Assembly (NCBI GenBank): GCA_026129545.1
Contig: JAHCHX010000001.1
Location: 3,255,001 to 3,319,000 of the forward strand
Source of the DNA: Saprospiraceae bacterium
GTDB lineage: Bacteria > Bacteroidota > Bacteroidia > Chitinophagales > Saprospiraceae
DNA: 64,000 nucleotides
Reading direction: 5' to 3'
The position numbers were made by a program, and so were the translations under genes. Shown piece after piece: positions 30,978 through 39,006 of this stretch. The notes under the pieces are model-generated. The model was not told where the DNA came from and searched no databases. It saw nothing but the letters and a program-made list of their open reading frames with translations. The stretch's first letter is position 1; every line of letters begins with the position of its first letter.

Positions 30978-31029
30978 TCAAATTCACGATTAAGTTCGCC
31001 GCAAACGTAAGCAAATACGACAAAATTTG

Positions 31030-31899
31030 TCATACTCGCTCCTCTCCCCCCAATTGGCGAGCCTGACCCACCCAATCGTCCTGATAAATTTTGCCGGGGC
31101 TGATGCCTAGTTTTTTTGCTGCGCCGATGATGGCGTCGTCGTCCCACTGGCTGATTTGAGTATAGGTGAAGATGCCTAACCCATGCAGCTGCTGTTCGGT
31201 GGCAAAAGAGATGCCCTTGATGCTTTTCAAGTCGTCGGGATTGTCGGGGCCGGGTGTAGAGCGGGCTGGTCCGCCTTTGTTGGAGCGATTTCTTTTGCCG
31301 GGTTGAGCGGCTTGCAGTTGTTCGATGTCGGCGCGAGCGGCTTCGAGTTGTTGGCGGAGTTGGTTGCGCTCGGCTTCCAAAGCGGAGGCGGCTTGTTCGA
31401 AGGCGAAGAGTTTTTGCTGCATTGCTTGGAAATCGCGGTAGAGCGTTTTCCAAGCCGCGAGTTCTTGTTGCAAGCGCCCCAAGTCTGTGGAGAGTTGTGT
31501 GTTGCGAACGCGGAGTGCGTTTGCCTGCATCTCTATGGTGCGGAATCTTTCGGCAAAACGGGCGGCGTTGGATTCGGCTTGCTCCACGCGGGCGGCGCTG
31601 AGCTGTTCGGCGTGGGCATGGGCGATGCGTTCCTGTTCCAACACGGCCAGACGGTCGCGCAAATTGTCCAATTCGAGTGTTGCGCGTTTAAAATCTGCCT
31701 CGCGGAGGTCGTGTTGGTGTTTGATGTGTGTGTAAAGCCGAGCCAACACGCTGCGGTCATGTTCGCTGCGGTCAAGTGCGCGGCGCACGTCTTTTTCGGG
31801 GAAGTTGGCACGCAGCGACCACCCGATGATGGCACCCGCAACGGTAAAAATGGCCCATACCAACCAATAAAAAACAGGATCTTCCAAGAACTCGCTCAT
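31030..31899 (-). CDS. Coiled-coil membrane protein with C-terminal helix-hairpin-helix-like domain
   Basis: A 289-residue protein starting MSEFLEDPVF at 31899. It has one membrane helix (FYWLVWAIFTVAGAIIGWSL, about 9-28), a long predicted coiled coil rich in Ala, Leu, Gln, Arg and Glu (about 40-200), a short basic/Pro linker, and a C-terminal domain DDLKSIKGISFATEQQLHGLGIFTYTQISQWDDDAI. The last resembles the DLxxIxGIGP...L...GI type of HhH domain found at the end of ribosomal L21- and LPXTG-like accessory proteins. Function unknown. It is divergent from the Omp85-like gene. Confidence 0.7.
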   Translation of the reverse strand: MSEFLEDPVFYWLVWAIFTVAGAIIGWSLRANFPEKDVRRALDRSEHDRSVLARLYTHIKHQHDLREADFKRATLELDNLRDRLAVLEQERIAHAHAEQLSAARVEQAESNAARFAERFRTIEMQANALRVRNTQLSTDLGRLQQELAAWKTLYRDFQAMQQKLFAFEQAASALEAERNQLRQQLEAARADIEQLQAAQPGKRNRSNKGGPARSTPGPDNPDDLKSIKGISFATEQQLHGLGIFTYTQISQWDDDAIIGAAKKLGISPGKIYQDDWVGQARQLGGEERV

Positions 31900-32191
31900 G
31901 GTCGAGTGATTTTTCTTTTGACCAAAGGTGGCACGAAAGATGCGAAAACTGTGCCTTTTGCACATATCTTGCGCTCTTGTGCGTTATGCCGAACAAACTG
32001 TATGATGGTTTCGTTTGGTGCACAAGTTCTTCTTGAGCCAACCAAAGGACGGCAGATTTGCAACGCAAATTTCTAAACTTTTTGTCAATCAATATCTTAG
32101 AACTTCGCATAGAAATTTTTTACCGAAAAATCCAAGCAAGCGCCGTATATCCTACCTGCTCGTGCCGCTCGCTTCAACAACCGATTTGCGC

Positions 32192-33643
32192 ATGAAACAG
32201 CACTACAGTCGTCACTCCGTTTTTTGGCTGACAATCAAATCGTTGCTGCTGTTTTTTTTCTCCTATCCCGAATCGTATGCGCAAGACGAACTTCAGACAA
32301 TTGCTCCATTTATCTATATTGACTCCATCACAATGGAGGGCAACCGAAAAACCCGGCCCAGCCTTGTCTTGCGCGAACTGGAATTTGCCCCCGGCGACTC
32401 GCTTGCCACAGCTAATCTGGGAGCTACTTTGGAGCGCAACAGCCTGAGATTGATGAACCTGGGCATATTCAATGCTGCTAGCATCAACGTGACCCGATGG
32501 GCGGAGGGCAATCATGTGGTGCTGCATATCACGCTTACCGAATCTTGGTACATCTATCCTTCGCCGATATTTGAACTGGCTGACCGCAACTTCAACGTGT
32601 GGTGGAAGGAATTCAACCGTTCGCTCAGGCGCGTAAACTATGGCCTTGATTGGACGCAGCTTAATCTTACGGGCAATGCGGATATTCTAAAAGCGAAAGC
32701 GCAATTCGGTTATTCCAACAAATACGAACTCCAATACCGGCGCCCAGTGGTCAATCGTCGCAAAACGGTGGGCTTTGAGGCAGGCATCACTTACACAAGG
32801 TCGCACGAAGTTGCTTACGCAACGGAAGGGAACAAGCTCCTCTTCCATGTCAATCCCGATATTTGGCAGATTGTCCAGCTTTCCACGGGAGGCAGCGTGC
32901 TGTGGCGGCCCGGCTTGTTCACCTCTCACCGATTCACGGCAGAATATCGGGATATTACTGCTGCCGATTCGATTGCGCGTTTTTTCAATCCCAATTTTTT
33001 TCTGAACGGAGCCGCGCGCCAACGCTTCGCAAGCGTGATTTACAACGTGCGTTTCGATTATCGCGACATTCATCCTTATCCGCTCGACGGCTGGCTTTTT
33101 GTGGGCGAGCTGCGCTACAACGGCTTATTGCCCAATGACGATTTCCGAATGTTCCGCGCTTCTTTTGAATATGCCCAATACTTTCCTTTTTGGGAAAAAC
33201 GGCTTAGCCTTGAGACAGTCGTTCGCGCACGGACAAGCTTGCCGCGTTGTCGCCCGCCCTATTTTCACAATCAGGCGCTGGGCTATGGAGGCAACTTCGT
33301 TCGTGGCTATGAGTACTATGTGTCGGATGGCTTGGATTTCGGTGTGCTAAAAACAGCATTCCGTGTCCAGTTGCTCAACAAATCTTTCAACCTTGGCAAG
33401 TTTGTGCCCCTAGATGCCTTTCGCAACCTTCCCTTGAAGATGTATCTGTCTTTCAACAATGACGTGGGCTATGCCAACGACCCATGGTATGCCGCCACCA
33501 ACCCGTTGTCCAATCGTGTGCTGTGGGGTTATGGGATGGGCATAGACATTATTGCCTACTACAACAAGTCTGTTCGGTTTGAGTGGAGCTGGAACGATTT
33601 GGGGGAGAACGGCTTTTTCCTGCGCATCAATACGGGCTTCTGA
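32192..33643 (+). CDS. Omp85/BamA-like outer-membrane barrel with a POTRA domain
   Basis: A 483-residue protein. Met at 32192 gives a signal peptide (FWLTIKSLLLFFFSYPESYAQ); the longer reading adds 59 residues with no support. One POTRA-like domain follows (YIDSITMEGNRKTRPSLVLRELEFAPGDSL...LGIFNAASINVTR). The rest is a beta-barrel with alternating residues and the VRGYEYY motif of the Omp85 lid loop (about residue 370), ending in NGFFLRINTGF with a terminal Phe. Canonical BamA has five POTRA domains, so this is a short, specialised relative. Role unknown; protein or lipid export is possible. Confidence 0.83.
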   Translation: MKQHYSRHSVFWLTIKSLLLFFFSYPESYAQDELQTIAPFIYIDSITMEGNRKTRPSLVLRELEFAPGDSLATANLGATLERNSLRLMNLGIFNAASINVTRWAEGNHVVLHITLTESWYIYPSPIFELADRNFNVWWKEFNRSLRRVNYGLDWTQLNLTGNADILKAKAQFGYSNKYELQYRRPVVNRRKTVGFEAGITYTRSHEVAYATEGNKLLFHVNPDIWQIVQLSTGGSVLWRPGLFTSHRFTAEYRDITAADSIARFFNPNFFLNGAARQRFASVIYNVRFDYRDIHPYPLDGWLFVGELRYNGLLPNDDFRMFRASFEYAQYFPFWEKRLSLETVVRARTSLPRCRPPYFHNQALGYGGNFVRGYEYYVSDGLDFGVLKTAFRVQLLNKSFNLGKFVPLDAFRNLPLKMYLSFNNDVGYANDPWYAATNPLSNRVLWGYGMGIDIIAYYNKSVRFEWSWNDLGENGFFLRINTGF

Positions 33644-33649
33644 CAGCGC

Positions 33650-34066
33650 CTATTTTTCCATCACCAATTCCCATGTTATTGGACAATGCGCGCGCAACAT
33701 TGCCGTCACGCCACAGTATTTTTCTTGTGAAAGTTCGATGGCCTGACGCACTTTGTCTTCTCGGACGTCTTTGCCCGAAATTCGGAAAGTCAGATGGATG
33801 GACTTATAGACCTTGGGGTGCTCCTCCGTCTGCTCTGCCTGCGCTTCCACCACAAGGCTGTCAAATGAGATGCGCATTTTGGGCAAGAGCGATGCCACAT
33901 CCATGCCAGTGCAACCTGTGAGCGCGGTCAGGAGCAGCGCCTTAGGGCCGGGGCCAGAGTCGTCGCCTGTTGGCGATTTGGAATCAATACGAATGACGTG
34001 GTTGTTGACTTCGCTATCAAAAGCGAGTTTGCCAACCCAAGTGGTGGTGACGTGGTGGATGCTCAT
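33650..34066 (-). CDS. OsmC-family protein
   Basis: A 138-residue thiol peroxidase-like protein. The start at 34066 (MSIHHVTTTWVGKLAFDSEV) fits the family. The two redox cysteines are in LTGCTGMDVASLL and EKYCGVTAML. OsmC/YhfA members reduce organic hydroperoxides; this form with SPTGDDSGPGPKALLLTAL is closer to the YhfA/OsmC-like branch whose substrates are less clear. Convergent with the Omp85-like gene, with 6 bp between the stops. Confidence 0.9.
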   Translation of the reverse strand: MSIHHVTTTWVGKLAFDSEVNNHVIRIDSKSPTGDDSGPGPKALLLTALTGCTGMDVASLLPKMRISFDSLVVEAQAEQTEEHPKVYKSIHLTFRISGKDVREDKVRQAIELSQEKYCGVTAMLRAHCPITWELVMEK

Positions 34067-34204
34067 GCAAAGTGTTTTTGCAAACAACAGCAAGTTCGGT
34101 GAAGTGTTGGGAGAGGGGAAGACTTAGCCTGTAAATGTCTGCCATATTTACATTGGCGGGTTGTGGAATTTGCCTCTGTGCTCATCGTTTCATACAATGT
34201 CAAA

Positions 34205-34245
34205 CAAAAAACTGGCTGCCCACGCATCATACGCGAACAGCCAGT
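34205..34245 (-). terminator. Rho-independent terminator of aconitase
   Basis: On the minus strand ACTGGCTG (34245-34238...) pairs with CAGCCAGT (ending 34211), with an additional CGC/GCG step inside, and is followed by TTTTTTG. It lies about 55 nt beyond the aconitase stop. Confidence 0.82.
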
Positions 34246-34303
34246 AACGCCAACCTTCTGGTTGGCGAGCGCCATGGAGAAACCAACTGAAAGTTGGCGT
34301 TAC
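34244..34303. repeat. Compound hairpin block at the 3' end of the aconitase gene
   Basis: GTAACGCCAAC (34244-34254) is the reverse complement of GTTGGCGTTAC (34293-34303), which includes the aconitase stop codon. Inside is a second hairpin, GCCAACC/GGTTGGC (34249-34255 with 34260-34266). The arms can therefore form alternative structures, and the outer terminator stem at 34205-34245 overlaps the left arm. Confidence 0.7.
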
Positions 34304-36570
34304 TTCATTCCAAACCCCTTCCTTATTTTATTCAGTGCGCTCCCTGCTTTTACCCATTCGATTTGTTGCTCGTTGTAGGTGTGCAGCACGTCGAAGGTGT
34401 CAGAAGTGCCATCGGCGTGGTCGAGGCGGATTTGCAGGGGCTTGCCGGGCGCGAATTTTTCGAAGCCCAGAATGCTCACCTTGTCGTCCTGACGCACCTT
34501 GTCGTAATCTGCTGGGTTGGCGAAGGTGAGCGCCAGCATGCCCTGTTTTTTCAGGTTGGTCTGGTGGATTCGGGCGAAGGATTTGACCACAACGGCCTTC
34601 ACGCCGAGGTAGCGAGGTTCCATGGCGGCATGTTCGCGGCTGGAGCCTTCGCCGAGGTTTTCCTCGCCGAAAATGATGGTGCCGATGCCTTTTTTCTGAT
34701 ACAGGCGTGCCGAAGCTGGCACCTCCATGTATTCGCCTTTTTCCACGTTCAGCACTTTGTTGCGCTCGTCGTTGAAGGCGTTGGTAGCGCCGATGTAGCA
34801 GTTGTTCGAGATGTTTTCAAGGTGGCCGCGATATTTGAGCCACGGGCCAGCCATGGAAATGTGGTCGGTGGTGCACTTGCCTTTAGCCTTGATGAGGACG
34901 CGCATATTTTGCAGTTCCTCGTTTTTGATTGGCTCGAATGGCTTGAGCAGTTGCAGCCGTTCCGATTTTTTGTCCACCGCGACTTTGATGGTGCCGCCTT
35001 TTTTTGCCGGAGCGATGTAGCCGGCATCCTCCACAGCGAATCCTGCTTTGGGCAGTTCGATTCCTCGCGGGGGGTCGAGTTTGACGGCTTCGCCTTTTTT
35101 ATTGATTAGGGCGCTGCGTTTTGGGTTGAACGTCAAATCTCCCGCGATGGCGAAGGCTGTCACAATTTCGGGCGAAGCCACGAAGGCGTGAGTGTTCGGG
35201 TTGCCATCGTTCCGCGAGGTGAAGTTGCGGTTGAAGGAGGTCATAATCGAGTTGGGGCGGTTCTTGTCGTCAATGTGCCGTGCCCATTGGCCGATGCAGG
35301 GGCCGCAGGCGTTGGCGAGTACCACGCCACCGATTTGCTCGAATTCCTTCAAAAGCCCATCGCGTTCGGCGGTGTAGCGAATTTGCTCCGAACCCGGCGT
35401 GATGGTGAATTCTGCCCGCACCTCGATGCCTTTTTCTTTCGCCTGTCGCGCCACGGAGGCAGCGCGGGTCAAGTCTTCGTAGGAAGAGTTGGTGCAAGAG
35501 CCGATGAGACCGACTTCGAGTTTCGCCGGGTATTTGTTTTTCTTCACAGCTGCCGCAAATTTCGAGAGCGGCCAAGCCAAATCAGGGGTGAAGGGGCCGT
35601 TGATGTGCGGCTCCAGTTTTGACAGGTCTATTTCGATGACTTGGTCAAAATACTTTTCCGGGGTTTCGTAGCACTCCGCGTCGCCAGTAAGATAAGGGGC
35701 GATTTTGTTGCACAGGGAAGCGACTTTGGCGCGCCCCGTTGCTTTCAAGTAGCGAGCCATGCTCTTGTCGTAGCCGAAAGTGGAGGTCGTTGCGCCGATT
35801 TCAGCGCCCATGTTGCAGATGGTGCCTTTGCCAGTGGCGCTCATGCTTTGCGCGCCGGGACCGAAATACTCCACGATGGCCCCCGTGCCGCCTTTCACGG
35901 TCAGGATGCCGGCGACCTTCAGAATGACATCTTTTGGCGAAGCCCAGCCACGTAGTTTGCCTGTCAGCTTCACGCCAATCAATTTGGGCATTTGAAGTTC
36001 CCACGCCATGCCGCTCATCGCGTCCACCGCATCGGCACCGCCCACGCCGATAGCGACCATACCGAGTCCGCCAGCGTTGACCGTGTGAGAGTCGGTGCCA
36101 ATCATCAAGCCTCCGGGGAAAGCGTAGTTTTCCAGCACAATTTGGTGAATGATGCCTGCGCCGGGTTTCCAGAAGCCGATGCCGTATTTTTGGCTCACCG
36201 TGCTGAGAAAATCGAACACCTCTTTGTTCTTGTTCAACGCGACTTCCATGTCTTTTGCCGCGCCTACTTCGGCTGTGATGAGGTGGTCGCAATGGACAGT
36301 GCTGGGCACTGCCACCTTCTTTCGGCCACAGGTCATAAATTGTAGCAAAGCCATTTGCGCGGTGGCATCTTGCATGGCCACTCGGTCCACTTGGAAGAAC
36401 ACATAGTCCGCTCCCCGTTTGTAATCGGCGAGGGGGCTATCCGGGTGGAGGTGGGAAAAGAGGATTTTTTCGGAGAGGGTGAGTGGGCGTTTGAGTTTTG
36501 CTTTGGCTGCGTCCACGCGAGCCGGGTAGTTTTTGTAAAACTCCCGAATCATTTTCAAGTCGAATATCAT
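34300..36570 (-). CDS. acn: Aconitate hydratase
   Basis: TCA-cycle enzyme that turns citrate into isocitrate. The 756-residue protein has the three cluster ligands in GSCTNSS and CGPCIGQW, the substrate blocks IGTDSHT and [14 protein letters not shown], and the swivel domain ([20 protein letters not shown]). Length and order match the mitochondrial-type aconitase, which is common in Bacteroidota, rather than AcnB. A CAAATGTA box (TACATTTG on the minus strand) at 36674-36681 may be its promoter, giving a leader of about 100 nt. Confidence 0.96.
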   Translation of the reverse strand: MIFDLKMIREFYKNYPARVDAAKAKLKRPLTLSEKILFSHLHPDSPLADYKRGADYVFFQVDRVAMQDATAQMALLQFMTCGRKKVAVPSTVHCDHLITAEVGAAKDMEVALNKNKEVFDFLSTVSQKYGIGFWKPGAGIIHQIVLENYAFPGGLMIGTDSHTVNAGGLGMVAIGVGGADAVDAMSGMAWELQMPKLIGVKLTGKLRGWASPKDVILKVAGILTVKGGTGAIVEYFGPGAQSMSATGKGTICNMGAEIGATTSTFGYDKSMARYLKATGRAKVASLCNKIAPYLTGDAECYETPEKYFDQVIEIDLSKLEPHINGPFTPDLAWPLSKFAAAVKKNKYPAKLEVGLIGSCTNSSYEDLTRAASVARQAKEKGIEVRAEFTITPGSEQIRYTAERDGLLKEFEQIGGVVLANACGPCIGQWARHIDDKNRPNSIMTSFNRNFTSRNDGNPNTHAFVASPEIVTAFAIAGDLTFNPKRSALINKKGEAVKLDPPRGIELPKAGFAVEDAGYIAPAKKGGTIKVAVDKKSERLQLLKPFEPIKNEELQNMRVLIKAKGKCTTDHISMAGPWLKYRGHLENISNNCYIGATNAFNDERNKVLNVEKGEYMEVPASARLYQKKGIGTIIFGEENLGEGSSREHAAMEPRYLGVKAVVVKSFARIHQTNLKKQGMLALTFANPADYDKVRQDDKVSILGFEKFAPGKPLQIRLDHADGTSDTFDVLHTYNEQQIEWVKAGSALNKIRKGFGMK

Positions 36571-36858
36571 CTTACGGATGTTGGATTTTTAAGACCCAGT
36601 GCCTTGGCTGTCAGTTTGGAAATCAAATTCCGACATTCAGGGCAAAAGTCCTTCTTTTGTCAAAAAAAGTGGGCAAATGTAGGGCAAATGGCCGCGAAAA
36701 TGGAACCAGAGAAAAAAGAAAAAGTTTGAGGATGGCGCAAGATGCCAGCCGAACGCCAATTTTTCGATTTTCACGCAAAAACGAGCCTGTTTTGAATGTG
36801 AAAGGCATTGATAATGCGTATTTTTGCTGTCTTTCACCATTGATAAAATTGACCGCCG
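36571..36858. promoter_or_regulatory. Divergent promoter region of aconitase and the EAD-like gene
   Basis: 288 bp without genes. Minus strand: TACATTTG (36681-36674) toward acn. Plus strand: TATTTTTG (36819-36826) with TTG 24 nt upstream (36792-36794) toward the gene at 36859. Both match TAnnTTTG; the plus-strand spacing is a little long. Confidence 0.45.
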
Positions 36859-37764
36859 ATGGAAAACAGCGCTAACATCGAATCTGTCCGGGCGCTCCTC
36901 GCGCAAGGCGAAACGGGTAAGGCTATTGAGCAATTCGTTCCCCTGCTTGAAAAAGATAAGCGGTTCAAAGGCAATTTGTTGCGCATCTTGCGGGTCGCGG
37001 AAGCCAATTTTAATGCGGTCCGGCAGCAGGAGCTCAAGGGCATTTTATCATTTCAAGAGGCGCAGCGCGAATACAGCAAAGTGAATGATACCTTGCTGAC
37101 CATTCTCGACGATTTTGAGGCGGGACGAGTGCCCGTGTCGGCGGCGGTGCAGGGCGGCCACCGTTGGCTACGCTTGATGATGGCGTTGGGGGGTGTGTTG
37201 TTGTTGAGCGTGGTGGTGTTTTTGTTTTTGCAAAAAAACTATTCGGATTGTCCGAAATTTGAAGAGGCACAGGCCCTTCACGTCATTATTTTCCCCTTTG
37301 AAAAACTAGCTGGCCCCAATGTTCGCCCTGAGCCACGCATCCGCGACGATATTCAGGAGTTGACCCAAAAGGGAGGGTTCCCCGCCGAAGCCAGAATTTA
37401 CAATGCCGATGACCCCAATGGGGTGAGTTCGCAAGATGCCGAAAGCCGTGCGCGTGCTTGTGCTGCCGACTTGGTTATTTTTGGTCAATATCAAGCATTT
37501 GAGAAAGATTCGGTACGGGTTCGGATGGGGTTCAAGTTTTTGAAAAAGGGTGGAGCGACCTTTAATGCTCCGTTCGAGACCTTCCGCGATGTCACCGCTG
37601 TGCAGCCCGCGCGTGATTTGAAAGACGCGGTGTTTTCCTTGTGCGCCATGATTGCCATCGAAAATAAAAACTGGGAATTCGCCAAACGGTGGATTGGACG
37701 CATCAAAGAGAAGGACGAGCAGGAAATGAAAATGGCCGCATGGTTGGACCAGCAGGGGCAATAG
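36859..37764 (+). CDS. Membrane protein with effector-associated-domain-like N-terminus
   Basis: 301 residues. The first ~88 form a helical domain (VRALLAQGETGKAIEQFVPLLE ... LLRILRVAEANFNAVRQQELKGILSFQEAQREYSKVNDTLLTILDDFE). This pattern of xLIAxGxxxxAIxxL, then RxxxLxxxxxxGxLSxEExxxExxxxxxxLLxxLD, is that of the effector-associated domain EAD11, an adaptor domain of bacterial conflict systems. One membrane helix follows (103-125). The C-terminal part resembles a TolB/FlgO-like domain (HVIIFPFEKLAG...ADLVIFGQYQ...DSVRVRMGFKFL). No catalytic effector is fused. It stands alone between acn and the MerR gene. Function unknown; the domain call is by eye. Confidence 0.68.
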   Translation: MENSANIESVRALLAQGETGKAIEQFVPLLEKDKRFKGNLLRILRVAEANFNAVRQQELKGILSFQEAQREYSKVNDTLLTILDDFEAGRVPVSAAVQGGHRWLRLMMALGGVLLLSVVVFLFLQKNYSDCPKFEEAQALHVIIFPFEKLAGPNVRPEPRIRDDIQELTQKGGFPAEARIYNADDPNGVSSQDAESRARACAADLVIFGQYQAFEKDSVRVRMGFKFLKKGGATFNAPFETFRDVTAVQPARDLKDAVFSLCAMIAIENKNWEFAKRWIGRIKEKDEQEMKMAAWLDQQGQ

Positions 37765-37771
37765 GCCAATA

Positions 37772-38719
37772 TCACATGGCGCTTCCTATCAGGGTTTGAA
37801 TATCTCCCATAGCCGAGGTTTTGCCGCGTTGCCTCAATTTGAGGCTATCAAGAAATTGGATGGTGTCCTGCAAGCCATTGAGCACTCGTGCGTTGGGCGG
37901 CAATTTGATTGGGTTCACGAATAGCTGAGCTCCAGTAAGCAGCAATTGCGAAGGATTGGCTACTTGCGCTGCCGCATCCAAATACCCTTGAATAGGTTGT
38001 CGTGGTATGGGTTCCTGCAAAATGGTGAACACAAAATCGGGCCGCAACGGCTGACAGGCATCTTCCAAATCGCTCAGTGAGATGCGATGCCCAAGATAAA
38101 CGACTCGCTGTCTGCGATTGCGCAATAGATAGTGCATAAAAAGCAGCGTCAGCTCTTGCGACTCGTCGTCAGGCAAGTAAAGCAGAAACGTGGCAGCGTC
38201 GCGGGCTGGTTCGGCAGATTCTTTGTCAATGGCGCACATCAGTTTTCTCCGTATCAAGTGGCCGATGAATTTCTCGTGTGCTGGACTCACGCTGTTGGTG
38301 AGCCACAACACATTGAGTTTATCGAGAAAAGGGTACACCAAGTCTACCATCGTCTGCTCAAAACCGTGTTCAGAAGTGTAGGTGGAGAAGATGCGGTCAA
38401 ATGTCGCCTCGTCCAAGTCAATCATGGCCAGCGTGAGCGCATCAATTTGTGTGTTCTGACTGCCGTTGTTTTGAGCAATGTCCGCCACGCGATGCGCTAT
38501 TTCGTCTGCCGACATCTGAGCCAATTTGCTGATTTTGTAGCCATGGCGGTTGAGCAGCGCGATGTTGAACAGGAGACGCAAGTTTTCATCGGTGTAATAG
38601 CGAATATTGGTATCCGTGCGGGCAGGTTTCACCATCCCATACCGCTGTTCCCAGATACGGATAGTGTGGGCTTTGATGCCCGTCAATTTTTCTAAGTCTC
38701 GGATGGAGTAAATCGCCAT
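37772..38719 (-). CDS. MerR-family regulator with degenerate B12-binding domain
   Basis: A 315-residue regulator of the CarH/LitR layout. A MerR winged helix (MAIYSIRDLEKLTGIKAHTIRIWEQRYGMVKPART) is followed by a four-helix cap (SPAHEKFIGHLIRRKL, with His148-Glu149) and a Rossmann-like cobalamin domain (TFLLYLPDDESQELTLLFMHYLLRNRRQRVVYLG). CarH-type proteins bind DNA in the dark with adenosylcobalamin and let go in light. Here the usual E-x-H-E-x-G segment reads DESQELT: the cobalt-ligand His is Gln188 and the Gly is Thr. So it may sense something else or need no cofactor. Stop codon is 7 bp from the stop of the EAD-like gene (convergent). Confidence 0.87.
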   Translation of the reverse strand: MAIYSIRDLEKLTGIKAHTIRIWEQRYGMVKPARTDTNIRYYTDENLRLLFNIALLNRHGYKISKLAQMSADEIAHRVADIAQNNGSQNTQIDALTLAMIDLDEATFDRIFSTYTSEHGFEQTMVDLVYPFLDKLNVLWLTNSVSPAHEKFIGHLIRRKLMCAIDKESAEPARDAATFLLYLPDDESQELTLLFMHYLLRNRRQRVVYLGHRISLSDLEDACQPLRPDFVFTILQEPIPRQPIQGYLDAAAQVANPSQLLLTGAQLFVNPIKLPPNARVLNGLQDTIQFLDSLKLRQRGKTSAMGDIQTLIGSAM

Positions 38720-38890
38720 TTATTTTCTCCTGAAAACTGCTCGACAAATGATTCGTTGCTTCCTAAGGGTTTGATTTTCTTTGAAATAAAAAGCAACGGT
38801 TCACAGCAGTCGAACCCAGCCTCAAAAGTCTATGAAACAGGCGAAACTGTGGAATGTTCAGTAGAAAAATTTTGGAATAAGCTGCACAAT

Positions 38891-38934
38891 AGTCGGCTGA
38901 CTTGCACAAAACAGTGCGAGCAAGCCAGCCGACT
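38891..38934 (-). terminator. Hairpin after the large T9SS protein gene
   Basis: AGTCGGCTG (38891-38899) pairs with CAGCCGACT (38926-38934); an inner CTTGC/GCAAG step extends the stem. It lies about 75 nt past the T9SS gene stop at 39007 on the minus strand. No T run, so a terminator call is tentative. Confidence 0.5.
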
Positions 38935-39006
38935 GACGAGTGCATAGGTCTGGCAAGACCGTTGTGAGAATACTATTTCCGAAGCGGTCGCGCCATGTAA
39001 CGTTCC

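Noticed and set aside
34294-35109. A 271-codon plus-strand ORF
   Set aside because: Antisense to aconitase, with aconitase motifs clear on the other strand.
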